Of a DNA stretch of 39,465 nt, positions 9,638-18,030 are shown one piece after another. The notes under the pieces are model-generated. The model had not been told where the DNA came from. It did no database searches and worked only from the letters and a program-made list of their open reading frames with translations. This DNA is from CAZYVU01 sp964651435. Lineage in GTDB: Bacteria; Desulfobacterota; Syntrophorhabdia; Syntrophorhabdales; CAYQXL01. Every line of letters starts with the position of its first letter. Positions within the stretch are counted from its first letter, which is position 1. The position numbers and the translations under genes were made by a program. The stretch lies in the NCBI GenBank assembly GCA_964651435.1, contig CAZYVU010000029.1:1-39465 (forward strand). The letters are read 5' to 3'.

Positions 9638-10364
9638 TCGACGCCTCCTCGGCCTTGATCTTTTTCCTTTTGATGACGGTGTAGATTGGGCCTGACAGCG
9701 CGTACCCGAAGCTGATGATGAAGAGGGCGATCTCCGGCTCGATGCAGACGATCACGAGGGCCGTAATGGCCATGACGGTGGAGCGGAAGGGACGCCGGCG
9801 CACGAAGGCCAGGTCTTTGAAACTGTAGTACCGCACGTTGCTCACCATGAGGAAGGCCAGCGCATAAATGACGATGGGCATGACGATCGTCTTCAGCTCG
9901 CCCTTGTAGCCCATTTCGCTGCAGAAGAGGACGCTGGCGGCGATGACCGATGCGGCGGCGGGGATGGGAAGGCCCAAGAAGTGTTTCTTCTGTACCGTGT
10001 CGACCTGAACGTTGAACCGGGCCAGCCGTAAGGCACCGCAGGCCACGAAGAGAAAGGCTGCGACCCAGCCGAATCTGCCGTACCCCTGCAAGGCCCAGAC
10101 GTAGGCCAGGAACCCCGGAGCAACGCCGAAGGCGATGACGTCGGAGAGGGAATCGTACTCGACGCCGAACTTGCTCATGGAGCCCGTGAGCCTGGCAACC
10201 CTCCCGTCGAGGCCGTCGAAAACTCCCGAGATCAGTATGGCGATGGCCGCGTAGGTAAACTTCTTGTCCATGGTGGCCACGATGGAATAAAAGCCTGCAA
10301 AGAGGCTCGCCGATGTCAAGAGATTGGGAAGAATGTAAATCGATTTACGTTTGCGTCTTCTCAT
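9603..10364 (-). CDS. pssA: CDP-diacylglycerol--serine O-phosphatidyltransferase
   Basis: PssA makes phosphatidylserine from CDP-diacylglycerol and serine at the inner membrane. The protein (253 aa) has the CDP-alcohol phosphatidyltransferase signature DGLDGRVARLTGSMSKFGVE followed by YDSLSD (D-G-x2-A-R-x8-G-x3-D-x3-D) and about six to eight hydrophobic segments. The ATG at 10364 (GAAGGGG upstream) is preferred over the in-frame TTG at 10385. The gene starts inside the end of psd, and the pair gives phosphatidylethanolamine synthesis in one operon. The C-terminal tail is Lys/Glu-rich. Confidence 0.93.
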   Translation of the reverse strand: MRRRKRKSIYILPNLLTSASLFAGFYSIVATMDKKFTYAAIAILISGVFDGLDGRVARLTGSMSKFGVEYDSLSDVIAFGVAPGFLAYVWALQGYGRFGWVAAFLFVACGALRLARFNVQVDTVQKKHFLGLPIPAAASVIAASVLFCSEMGYKGELKTIVMPIVIYALAFLMVSNVRYYSFKDLAFVRRRPFRSTVMAITALVIVCIEPEIALFIISFGYALSGPIYTVIKRKKIKAEEASIRENQAEKGGH

Positions 10365-11004
10365 GGTAACCCCTTCTTTCTGCAAGGACTGTCAGCCCTG
10401 CCTTCACCTTCTGCTGTAATTGTACCACAGGAGCAAAGTCATTGGGAAGATAGACGTCGACACGGGAGCCGAAGGCGATCATGCCCACCGTCGATCCCTG
10501 TGATACGCCGTCGCCCGGCCTGACGTAGCTGACGATCCGCCGCGCCAGGAAGCCGGCGATCTGGACGATCATAACCGTAAAGCCCCCTTCGTCTATTACG
10601 ATATAGTTCCGCTCGTTCGCACTCTCTATCTCCTGCTTGAACGCCATGGCGAAGGAGCCTCTGCGGTGGGTGACGGCAGTGACGCGGCCCGCGCAGGGTG
10701 CCCGGTTGACATGCACGTCAAAGGGGGACATAAAGATGGCGATACGCCTTCTTTTTTCGGAGAGAAACTCCTTCTCGTCAATCTCCCTGATTTCGATTAC
10801 GCGACCATCGGCCGGTGATAGGAGCCTTGCCGCATCAGGCGGTCTCTGACGCCGGGGGTTGCGGAAGAAGTAGAGAAAAAAGAGAAAGAAAAAAAAGACG
10901 ACAAGCGCCAAAACGGTGAGGTGGAATGCGTACAGAAGAATAGACAGAAAAAGGGAAGGGATGACGAAGGCCAGCCCTTCCCGCGCGATGAACCGTATTC
11001 TCAA
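10345..11004 (-). CDS. psd: Phosphatidylserine decarboxylase, short (class II) form
   Basis: Psd decarboxylates phosphatidylserine to phosphatidylethanolamine with a pyruvoyl group made by self-cleavage. The 219-aa protein begins with a membrane segment rich in Leu and Phe, followed by SPADGRV, MSPFDVHVNRAP (conserved His) and the cleavage motif IAFGSRVDVYLP, in which the Ser of Gly-Ser becomes the pyruvoyl residue. It is the short form found in many anaerobes and archaea rather than the roughly 320-aa E. coli type. Its ATG overlaps the ilvC stop by 4 bp, tying lipid synthesis to the ilv genes. Confidence 0.93.
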   Translation of the reverse strand: MRIRFIAREGLAFVIPSLFLSILLYAFHLTVLALVVFFFFLFFLYFFRNPRRQRPPDAARLLSPADGRVIEIREIDEKEFLSEKRRRIAIFMSPFDVHVNRAPCAGRVTAVTHRRGSFAMAFKQEIESANERNYIVIDEGGFTVMIVQIAGFLARRIVSYVRPGDGVSQGSTVGMIAFGSRVDVYLPNDFAPVVQLQQKVKAGLTVLAERRGYHEKTQT

Positions 11005-11999
11005 CCCTTTCTCCCGATCCAGCTCATCATGGATCGGAGTTCCTTGCCCACTCTCTCGATAAGGTGTTCACTGTCGTTCCTCTTGACGGCGTTGTAAACA
11101 GGCCTGTTGGCCATGTTCTCCAGGATCCATTCCCGGGCGAACTCACCACTCTGGATTTCATCAAGGATGGCGCGCATCTCCTCCCTCGTATCTTCGTTGA
11201 TGACCCGCCTGCCCCTCGTCATGTCGCCGTACTCTGCCGTGTCGCTTATGGAATAGCGCATGTAGGAGATGCCGCCCTCGTACATGAGGTCGACGATGAG
11301 CTTCAGCTCATGGAGGCACTCAAAATAGGCGATCTCGGGCTGGTATCCCGCTTCGACGAGGGTGTCGAAGCCGGCCCTGACGAGCTCTGAAGCGCCGCCG
11401 CAGAGGACGGCCTGCTCGCCGAAAAGGTCCGTTTCCGTCTCCTCTTTAAAGGTCGTTTCCAGCACGCCGGCACGTGTTGCGCCGATGCCCCGTGCATAGG
11501 CAAGGGCCTTCTGTTTCGCCTTGCCCGAAAAATCCTGGTAAACGGCGATAAGGGAAGGCACGCCGGCACCCCTCTCGAACTCCCGCCTCACGAGATGTCC
11601 GGGGCCCTTGGGGGCGACCATAATGACGTCCACGTCGGCCGGCGGTACGATCTGGCCGTAGTGAATGTTAAAGCCGTGGGAAAAGACGAGGGTCTTGCCC
11701 TTTTTTAACTGGTCCTTGATTTCATTCTTGTAGAGGGTCGCCTGCACCTGGTCGGGCGCGAGAATCTGAACGAGGTCGCCCTTCTTTGCTGCCTCTGCCG
11801 CCGTCACCGGCGAAAATCCGTGCTCCACCGCCAGCTTGTAATTGGGCGTCCCCTCGATCTCGGCCACGATGACCTCGACGCCGCTGTCCCTCAGGTTCTG
11901 TGCCTGGGCGTGTCCCTGGCTGCCATACCCGATAACGGCCACCTTCTTGCCTTTCAGGACCTTCAGGTCCCCATCCTTGTCATAGTACATTTTAGCCAT
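11001..11999 (-). CDS. ilvC: Ketol-acid reductoisomerase (NADP+)
   Basis: IlvC rearranges and reduces acetolactate or acetohydroxybutyrate in valine/isoleucine synthesis. The 332-aa class I enzyme has the Rossmann motif VIGYGSQGHAQAQNL, the catalytic APKGPGHLVRREFERG segment, and the metal-binding DLFGEQAVLCGG and ECLHELKLIVDLMYEGG. Its ATG overlaps the ilvN stop by 8 bp, and AAGGAGGGG lies 3 nt before it. Confidence 0.97.
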   Translation of the reverse strand: MAKMYYDKDGDLKVLKGKKVAVIGYGSQGHAQAQNLRDSGVEVIVAEIEGTPNYKLAVEHGFSPVTAAEAAKKGDLVQILAPDQVQATLYKNEIKDQLKKGKTLVFSHGFNIHYGQIVPPADVDVIMVAPKGPGHLVRREFERGAGVPSLIAVYQDFSGKAKQKALAYARGIGATRAGVLETTFKEETETDLFGEQAVLCGGASELVRAGFDTLVEAGYQPEIAYFECLHELKLIVDLMYEGGISYMRYSISDTAEYGDMTRGRRVINEDTREEMRAILDEIQSGEFAREWILENMANRPVYNAVKRNDSEHLIERVGKELRSMMSWIGRKG

Positions 12000-12516
12000 T
12001 GTCCCCTCCTTCGCCTTCTTTGTCTTTTAGTTTGACCGTTTTCTCGCCCCGCGGCATAGCTATCGGTCCCGTTCGCACCATCTCCCGGATGCCGATCGGC
12101 TTGAGCAGGGCAAGAAAGGCCTTGATCTTTTCTTCGTCGCCGGTAATCATGACCGTATAGGTCTTTGGGGCCACGTCTATGATGCGACCCCGGAATATCT
12201 CCACCATGCGCAGCACCTCTTCGCGCCATTTGTCGGTGGCGTTCACCTTCACAAGCACCATCTCCCGGGCCACGTAGTCCAGCTCCTTCAGGTCCACGAC
12301 CTTGATGACGTTGATGAGCTTGTTCAGTTGCTTCAGGATCTGTTCGATGATCTGGTCGTTGCCCGAGGTGACGATGGTCATCGTCGAGATGGTGGGATCA
12401 AGGCTCTCGGCGACACAGAGGCTCTCTATGTTGAATCCCCTGCCGCTGAAGAGACCGGAAACCCGGGATAAAACACCAAACTCGTTCTCCACGAGAACGG
12501 AAATGATGTGTCTCAA
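11992..12516 (-). CDS. ilvN: Acetolactate synthase small (regulatory) subunit
   Basis: The 174-aa protein has an N-terminal ACT domain (HIISVLVENEFGVLSRVSGLF, then RGFNIESLCVA) that binds valine for feedback control of IlvB, and a C-terminal domain ending in GPIAMPRG. The start codon is TTG: it lies 5 nt after AGGAGG, whose first bases form part of the ilvB stop region, so translation is coupled to ilvB with a 9-bp gap. Confidence 0.94.
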   Translation of the reverse strand: MRHIISVLVENEFGVLSRVSGLFSGRGFNIESLCVAESLDPTISTMTIVTSGNDQIIEQILKQLNKLINVIKVVDLKELDYVAREMVLVKVNATDKWREEVLRMVEIFRGRIIDVAPKTYTVMITGDEEKIKAFLALLKPIGIREMVRTGPIAMPRGEKTVKLKDKEGEGGDNG

Positions 12517-12525
12517 GGAGTCCTC

Positions 12526-14217
12526 CTATACAAGAAGCATTTCGCGCAAGGACGCCCCGGCAGGCACCATGGGATAGACGCACTCGTCGGGGCTTACACG
12601 CACATCTATGAAGGTGGGCCTCTTGTTGCGAAAGGCCTTCTTCAACACCGCATCGACCTCTTCTTCCTTCTCGATGCGGTACCCTTCGGCACCATAGGCC
12701 TCGGCGAGCTTCACAAAGTCGGGACCGTGATCCATGTGGGTCCAAGTGTAGCGTTTGTCGTAAAACAGCTCCTGCCACTGCCGTACCATCCCGAGATACC
12801 GGTTGTTGAGGATGATTACCTTGACGGGCAGGTTGTATTGAACGGCCGTGGCAAGCTCCTGAATATTCATCTGGATGCTGCCGTCGCCGGCGATGTCGAT
12901 AACGAGGCTGTCGGGGAAGGCGACCTGCGCCCCGATCCCTGCAGGGAACCCGTATCCCATGGTCCCGAGGCCGCCCGAGGTAAGCATGGTCCTGGGCCGC
13001 AGGAACTTGTAAAACTGGGCAGTCCACATCTGGTTCTGTCCCACCTCCGTGGAGATAATAGCCTTTCCCTTTGTCAGGGCGAAGATCCTCTCGATGACGT
13101 ACTGTGGCTTCAGGGAGCCGTTCCGGACGTAGGTGAGGGGATAGTTCTTCTTCCAGCCGGCAATCTCCTCGATCCAAGGCTTGACGGAGTCGGAATATTT
13201 GCGGAAGGCCTCGCCGTCCTTCTCGGCGATCTCGACCATCTTTTCCAGAACGAGTCGTGAATCACCGACAATGGGCACGTCGACGCGTATGTTCTTGCTG
13301 ATCGATGTGGGGTCTATGTCGACGTGGATAATCTTGGCGTGGGCCGCAAACTCGTCCGTCTTGCCCGTCGCCCGGTCATCGAAGCGGGCGCCGACGGCAA
13401 TGAGGACGTCGCAATGGGTGATGGCCATGTTGGCTGCATAGGTCCCGTGCATGCCCAGCATGCCCAGAAAAAGATCGTCGTTGCCCGGGAATCCGCCGAG
13501 GCCCATGAGCGTGCTGGTGACGGGGATGGAGAGGGTCTCTGCGAGTTTGGCGAGCTCCTCCGAGGCGCCGGAAGAGATGATGCCGCCGCCCGTAAAAAGG
13601 ACGGGGCGGCGCGCCGACGCTATAAGCTTCATGGCCCGCTTGATCTGGCCGGGATGGCCCATGTAGTTCGGTTGGTAGCTTCTGATGAACACCTTTTCGG
13701 GATAGCGGAACTCTGCCGTGGCCGACGTCACGTCCTTGGGAATGTCGACGAGCACAGGGCCCGGCCTGCCGGACCGTGCTATATAAAAGGCTTCCTTGGT
13801 TACCCTCGCGATATCCTTCACATCCTTTACGAGGTAGCTGTGCTTGGTGCAGGGCCTGGTGATCCCCACGATGTCGGCCTCCTGAAAGGCGTCGTTGCCG
13901 ATCAGCATGGTGTTGACCTGGCAGGAAAAGACGACGAGGGGAATAGAATCCATGTATGCCGTCGCTATGCCTGTTACCGTATTGGTGGCGCCGGGGCCCG
14001 AAGTGACGAGGCAGACGCCCGGCCTGCCCGATGCCCGCGCATAGCCGTCGGCCGCATGAACGGCACCCTGTTCGTGGCGCACCACGATCTGGCGGATGTC
14101 CGTCAGGCCCAGGGCATCGGTGATGTTGAGGGTAGCGCCGCCGGGGTAGCAGAAGACGGTATCGACATTTTCCTGCCTCAAAGATTCTACGAAGATTTGA
14201 GCGCCTGTTTTCTTCAT
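12526..14217 (-). CDS. ilvB: Acetolactate synthase large (catalytic) subunit
   Basis: IlvB condenses pyruvate with pyruvate or 2-oxobutyrate using thiamine diphosphate, FAD and Mg2+. The 563-aa protein has the N-terminal VFCYPGGATLNITDAL with the activating Glu in HEQGAVHAADGYARASG, the FAD-domain region GMHGTYAAN and ARFDDR, and the ThDP motif beginning GDGSIQMNIQELATA and ending NNRYLGMVRQWQ. It is standard in length. The ATG overlaps the stop of the DUF465 gene (ATGA). It is the first large gene of the ilvB-ilvN-ilvC-psd-pssA unit. Confidence 0.97.
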   Translation of the reverse strand: MKKTGAQIFVESLRQENVDTVFCYPGGATLNITDALGLTDIRQIVVRHEQGAVHAADGYARASGRPGVCLVTSGPGATNTVTGIATAYMDSIPLVVFSCQVNTMLIGNDAFQEADIVGITRPCTKHSYLVKDVKDIARVTKEAFYIARSGRPGPVLVDIPKDVTSATAEFRYPEKVFIRSYQPNYMGHPGQIKRAMKLIASARRPVLFTGGGIISSGASEELAKLAETLSIPVTSTLMGLGGFPGNDDLFLGMLGMHGTYAANMAITHCDVLIAVGARFDDRATGKTDEFAAHAKIIHVDIDPTSISKNIRVDVPIVGDSRLVLEKMVEIAEKDGEAFRKYSDSVKPWIEEIAGWKKNYPLTYVRNGSLKPQYVIERIFALTKGKAIISTEVGQNQMWTAQFYKFLRPRTMLTSGGLGTMGYGFPAGIGAQVAFPDSLVIDIAGDGSIQMNIQELATAVQYNLPVKVIILNNRYLGMVRQWQELFYDKRYTWTHMDHGPDFVKLAEAYGAEGYRIEKEEEVDAVLKKAFRNKRPTFIDVRVSPDECVYPMVPAGASLREMLLV

Positions 14218-14423
14218 CCGGTTCCGTCCTTCTCCATTCCCTCGCGGATCAGCTCCATGAGGTCCTTGAAAAATAACTTCTGCTTCTTGATCCTCTTCAT
14301 CTCCATCTCCTCCTCACAGGTCAGGTAGGGCCTGTCCATGAGCACCCGGAGCCTTCGTTCAAGCATGACGTGGTTTCCCCTGGCGTTAAAGAGGATTTCT
14401 TCCTTGCTTACCTTTGTTTCCAT
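14214..14423 (-). CDS. DUF465-like small coiled-coil protein
   Basis: The 69-aa protein has no membrane segment and is almost all charged helix. Its C-terminal half (EEEMEMKRIKKQKLFFKDLM) resembles the DUF465/YdcH family pattern of Leu-Lys-Lys-x-Lys-Leu-x-x-Lys-Asp. No biochemical function is known to me for the family. It overlaps ilvB by 4 bp and is the promoter-proximal gene of the ilv operon, so it could influence ilvB expression through translational coupling. Confidence 0.65.
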   Translation of the reverse strand: METKVSKEEILFNARGNHVMLERRLRVLMDRPYLTCEEEMEMKRIKKQKLFFKDLMELIREGMEKDGTG

Positions 14424-14437
14424 GCCTAAAATGTGAA

Positions 14438-14466
14438 ATGGTATAAGAAATACTGAAAAAAGTCAA
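14438..14466 (-). promoter_or_regulatory. Possible promoter for the ilv-psd-pssA operon
   Basis: On the minus strand TTGACT (14461-14466), a 17-bp spacer and TACCAT (14438-14443) resemble a sigma70 promoter. The predicted start would leave only a short leader before the ATG at 14423, so a further upstream promoter is also possible. No leader peptide rich in Leu/Ile/Val codons or attenuator was seen in the 187-bp interval up to arnT. Confidence 0.4.
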
Positions 14467-14546
14467 ATACTGCTGCGTGACGTGTTGCGCCACTGCCCCT
14501 GCCGGCGGCACGAGGCTCGCCGGATGGGGGGACACGTAAGGAAGTG

Positions 14547-14575
14547 TTGAAAAATGGTCCGATTTAACATATAAA
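14547..14575 (+). promoter_or_regulatory. Sigma70-type promoter for the arn operon
   Basis: TTGAAA (14547-14552), a 17-bp spacer and TATAAA (14570-14575) give near-consensus -35 and -10 elements. The ATG of arnT follows about 30 nt after the predicted transcription start. Confidence 0.65.
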
Positions 14576-14610
14576 AAGACCTTTGTCCCAATCTACTTTG
14601 GTCGGGTGGC

Positions 14611-16194
14611 ATGACGGGAACGACAACAAAAATCGCCGCTATCATCCTTGCCGGCGCCCTCATCTTCATTGCGGGCCTCGGGGGCATCGCCCTCTGGGAC
14701 CCTGACGAGCCTCGTCAGGCCATCATGGCGCGGGAGATGATGGAGAGGGGGGACTACATCCACCCCCACCTCAACGGCAAGCCCTATCTGGAAAAGCCGC
14801 CGCTCTACCCGTGGCTCATCGTCCTTGCGGCGAAGGCGAGGGGCGGTCTCGACGAATTTTCGGCCAGAATACCGGCTGCCTTAAGCGCCATAGGTCTGGC
14901 CCTCGTCACCTTCTGTCTGGGGGCCCTTCTGGCCGACAAGCTAACGGGCCTGCTGGGGGGGCTTATCTTCATGACCAACTACCAGGTCCTGTCGGTGGGC
15001 AGGGAATCGGTCATGGATATGACCTTTGCCTTCTTTATAGGTCTCACCATCCTCTGCGGTTTTGCGGCCCTCCGAAAGGGGCGTCCGTTGCTTTTTGTGC
15101 TGTCGCTCCTTCCGGCGTCCCTGGCCATACTGTCGAAGGGCCCTGCGGGCCTCGTCATTCCGGCGGGCACGCTCTTTCTCGTCATGGCCGTTGAGGGCAA
15201 GGCGAGGCGCTTTTTCATTCCTCTCGCCTTGGGGTGCCTCCTTGCGGCGGCGGCGGCGTCCGTCTGGTTTCTTATGGCCGGGGAGGCCTACTGGCGGGAG
15301 TTCATTCTGCGTCAGAACATCACCCGGTACACGGCCGCCTTCGACCACCGGGAGTCGTATCTCTACTATTTCTACAAGATCTTTTTCAACTTCATGCCCT
15401 GGAGTTTTCTGCTGCCCTTTGCCCTCTATCACGGCTGCCGGAAGAAGGCCTGGCTGCCCCTTCTCTGGTTCTTCTTTACCTTCCTTTTCTTCTTCTTTTC
15501 CTTAAGCAAACGGGCCATCTACCTGCTCCCCCTTTACCCTGCCCTGGCGCTTCTCGCGGCGGCGTACCTGCGCGATAGAGGCCCGGCGCTCCTCGAAAGG
15601 AAGGCGGTCAGGTGCCTCATCCTCCTCTTCGCGTCCATCCTCGCCCTTCTGCCGCCGGCCTTTCTGGCGGCAGGAAAGGCCTTGGCTGCCCGGTCGCACG
15701 TCGTTGCCATCGTGCAGATGCACACACCATTCCTAACCCTCTACCTGGTCGCCTTCGGCCTCCTCGGTGCAGCGTTCTTTGCGCTCATCCTCAAGAAGCG
15801 GCCCCGCGAGGCCCTGGCCGTCTTTTTCGTCTACCTTGTTCTGGGAGGCTATGCCCACCACGCCGTTTACCTCTCGGCCATGGACAAGGGGTTCAAGTCG
15901 CCGCGCCTCGTCACCGATGCCTTGGCCGATATAAAGGCAGGCAAAGAGATCTATACGTATGCGTTCATGTCCCCGGGCTTTGTCTACTATGTGCACAGGC
16001 CCGTTCACTACCTTCAGAAACGTTTGGAGGAGATTAAACACGACAAACATGATATACTGATCGTTGTAGAAGAGCATCCGTGGTCGAAACGGATGAGGGA
16101 CGAGATAGAGACCACGTTCACGCCCGTACGGCGCGTCGGCTACGAGAAAGAGCATTACGTAATCTACCAGTATGTGGAGAACTATGGACGGTAA
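14611..16194 (+). CDS. arnT: Lipid A 4-amino-4-deoxy-L-arabinosyltransferase (ArnT-like, GT83)
   Basis: The 527-aa integral membrane protein is a polyprenol-phosphate-dependent glycosyltransferase. The first periplasmic loop carries ALWDPDEPRQAIMAREM, with the Asp-Glu pair used by GT83/GT39 enzymes, then KPYLEKPPLYPW. About ten to twelve hydrophobic helices follow, then a C-terminal periplasmic domain. E. coli ArnT is 550 aa. Its role here as an L-Ara4N transferase to lipid A is supported by four adjacent arn genes; alone it could only be called an ArnT/PMT-like transferase. Being first in the operon differs from the E. coli order arnBCADTEF. No strong ribosome binding site is seen (GGGTGG upstream). 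Confidence 0.85.
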   Translation: MTGTTTKIAAIILAGALIFIAGLGGIALWDPDEPRQAIMAREMMERGDYIHPHLNGKPYLEKPPLYPWLIVLAAKARGGLDEFSARIPAALSAIGLALVTFCLGALLADKLTGLLGGLIFMTNYQVLSVGRESVMDMTFAFFIGLTILCGFAALRKGRPLLFVLSLLPASLAILSKGPAGLVIPAGTLFLVMAVEGKARRFFIPLALGCLLAAAAASVWFLMAGEAYWREFILRQNITRYTAAFDHRESYLYYFYKIFFNFMPWSFLLPFALYHGCRKKAWLPLLWFFFTFLFFFFSLSKRAIYLLPLYPALALLAAAYLRDRGPALLERKAVRCLILLFASILALLPPAFLAAGKALAARSHVVAIVQMHTPFLTLYLVAFGLLGAAFFALILKKRPREALAVFFVYLVLGGYAHHAVYLSAMDKGFKSPRLVTDALADIKAGKEIYTYAFMSPGFVYYVHRPVHYLQKRLEEIKHDKHDILIVVEEHPWSKRMRDEIETTFTPVRRVGYEKEHYVIYQYVENYGR

Positions 16195-17113
16195 GCCTTA
16201 CGTTTCGGTGCTTATCCCGGTGCTCAACGAAGAGGAATCCCTTCCGGAGCTTGAGGAGCGGCTGGAGCGGAGCCTGGAGGGCATGGGAAAGCCCTACGAG
16301 ATCATCTACATCAACGACGGCAGCACCGACGCCACTCCTGCCATCCTGGAGCAGTTTCACAACGCCAACGACAAAGTCAGGGTCATAGAGTTCAACCGGA
16401 ACTACGGTCAGCACATGGCCCTTTTTGCAGGCATGGAAAAGGCCCAGGGGGAGATCGTCATCACCATCGACGCAGACCTCCAGAATCCGCCCGAGGAGAT
16501 TCCCCGGCTCGTGGCGAAGATGGAGGAGGGCTTCGAGGTCGTGGGAACATACAGGAAGAATCGGCGCGATTCCTACTTCAGGAAGATCCCGTCGCTCATC
16601 GTCAACAAGATCACGGCCCGCATCCTCGGCGTCCGGCTGAGGGACTACGGGTGCATGCTCCGCGCCTACCGTCGCAACGTGGTCAACTACATGAATATGT
16701 GCTCCGAATCGTCGAGCTTCATCCCCGCCCTTGCCACCATGTTCTCGAAAAAGATCGCCGAGATCGAGGTGGGCCACGAGGAGCGGAAGAAGGGGCTTTC
16801 CAAGTACAGCCTTTTCAAGCTCTTGCGGCTCAACTTCGACCTCATGACGAACTTTTCCCTTATGCCCATCCAGTTCATCGGCGTTCTCGGCGTCATTATT
16901 GCCTTTCTCGGCGTAGCCTTCGCCCTTTTCCTTCTCATTCGGAGGTTCATCGTCGGTCCCGAGGGTGAGGGGGCCTTTACCCTCTTCGCCATCCTCTTTG
17001 TCTTCATCGGCGTGCAGATTTTCGCCCTCGGCATCATCGGCGAATACATCGGCAGGATCTACCAGGAGGTGAGGAGGCGGCCCAGGTTTATCATCAAGCG
17101 GGAGCTTTTTTGA
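16184..17113 (+). CDS. arnC: Undecaprenyl-phosphate 4-deoxy-4-formamido-L-arabinose transferase (ArnC-like, GT2)
   Basis: The 309-aa protein moves the formylated amino sugar from UDP to undecaprenyl phosphate on the cytoplasmic face. It has a GT2 domain (VSVLIPVLNEEESLPEL, IYINDGSTDAT, then TIDADLQNPPEEIP with the metal-binding DAD) and two C-terminal membrane helices around residues 225-290. It ends with IGEYIGRIYQEVRRRP, typical of ArnC and GtrB-type enzymes. GGAG lies 4 nt before ATG 16184; an in-frame ATG at 16172 is an alternative. It overlaps arnT by 11 bp. A GtrB-like role with another sugar is possible, but the neighbours favour ArnC. Confidence 0.88.
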   Translation: MDGKPYVSVLIPVLNEEESLPELEERLERSLEGMGKPYEIIYINDGSTDATPAILEQFHNANDKVRVIEFNRNYGQHMALFAGMEKAQGEIVITIDADLQNPPEEIPRLVAKMEEGFEVVGTYRKNRRDSYFRKIPSLIVNKITARILGVRLRDYGCMLRAYRRNVVNYMNMCSESSSFIPALATMFSKKIAEIEVGHEERKKGLSKYSLFKLLRLNFDLMTNFSLMPIQFIGVLGVIIAFLGVAFALFLLIRRFIVGPEGEGAFTLFAILFVFIGVQIFALGIIGEYIGRIYQEVRRRPRFIIKRELF

Positions 17114-18030
17114 AGGCGGCCGTCTTCGCCTACCACGAGATAGGTTACGTCTGCCTCCGGGAGCTTCTCGACTCGGGCGTCGAGGTGGTCTGCCTGTTCA
17201 CCCATGACGATGACCCAGGGGAGGAGATCTGGTTCCGGCGGCCCGCCGGACTGGCGAGAGAGCGGGGCATTCCCGTCTATACCCCCGAAAGCCTTCAAGT
17301 AGGGCAATGGGCGGACCTCGTCGAGTCGCTGCGCCCGGACGTCATCTTTTCCTTCTACTACCGCCTTATCATTCCGAAAAGCATTCTCACGGCGGCCGCG
17401 GTGGGTGCCTTCAACCTCCACGGCTCCCTCCTCCCCAGGTTCCGGGGAAGGTGTCCCGTCAACTGGGTGCTCATCGAGGGTGAGCGGGAGACGGGGCTGA
17501 CCCTGCACGTCATGGAGGAGAAGGTCGATGCCGGCGATATCGTGGCCCAGCAGGCCATCCCCATAGCCTATGATGATACGGCCCACAGCCTCTTTCTGAA
17601 AATGGTGGCCGCGGCCCCGGCCGTGCTGCGCCGGGTGCTGCCGGAGCTGAAGACGGGGCGGTTTCCGCGAAGGCCCCAGGAAGGGCCTCCATCCTACTTC
17701 GGAGGCAGGCGGCCCGAGGACGGCCTCATCGACTGGCGACGGACGGCCGACAGCATCTACAACCTCGTCCGGGCGACGACGCACCCCTATCCGGGGGCGT
17801 TCACCTTTTTCAATGAAAAGAAGCTTCATGTCTGGCGGGCCCGCCCAATGGACGGAGGCGGGGGCGAGGCGCCGGGGACGGTGACATCCGCCGCTCCCCT
17901 CACGGTGGCCGCGGGCCGGGGGCGCCTGGAGCTTCTTTCCGTCCAGCTCGAGGGGGAGGAGGAGACAGACGGGCCCGGCTTCTCTCGAACGCACAATCCG
18001 GAAGGGTCTATTCTTGGAGGAAATCTATGA
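17110..18030 (+). CDS. arnA1: UDP-4-amino-4-deoxy-L-arabinose formyltransferase (stand-alone ArnA N-domain)
   Basis: This 306-aa protein corresponds to the N-terminal half of E. coli ArnA, which formylates UDP-L-Ara4N with 10-formyl-THF. The formyltransferase motif FNLHGSLLPRFRGRCPVNW contains N102 and H104, and D140 lies in EKVDAGDIVAQQ, at the same residue numbers as in E. coli ArnA. The C-terminal part (residues 200-300) is the OB-like subdomain (WRRTADSIYNLVRATTHPYPG). The start codon is TTG, overlapping the arnC stop (TTGA). The protein ends where the E. coli linker to the decarboxylase would begin, and the next gene supplies that domain. Confidence 0.9.
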   Translation: MKAAVFAYHEIGYVCLRELLDSGVEVVCLFTHDDDPGEEIWFRRPAGLARERGIPVYTPESLQVGQWADLVESLRPDVIFSFYYRLIIPKSILTAAAVGAFNLHGSLLPRFRGRCPVNWVLIEGERETGLTLHVMEEKVDAGDIVAQQAIPIAYDDTAHSLFLKMVAAAPAVLRRVLPELKTGRFPRRPQEGPPSYFGGRRPEDGLIDWRRTADSIYNLVRATTHPYPGAFTFFNEKKLHVWRARPMDGGGGEAPGTVTSAAPLTVAAGRGRLELLSVQLEGEEETDGPGFSRTHNPEGSILGGNL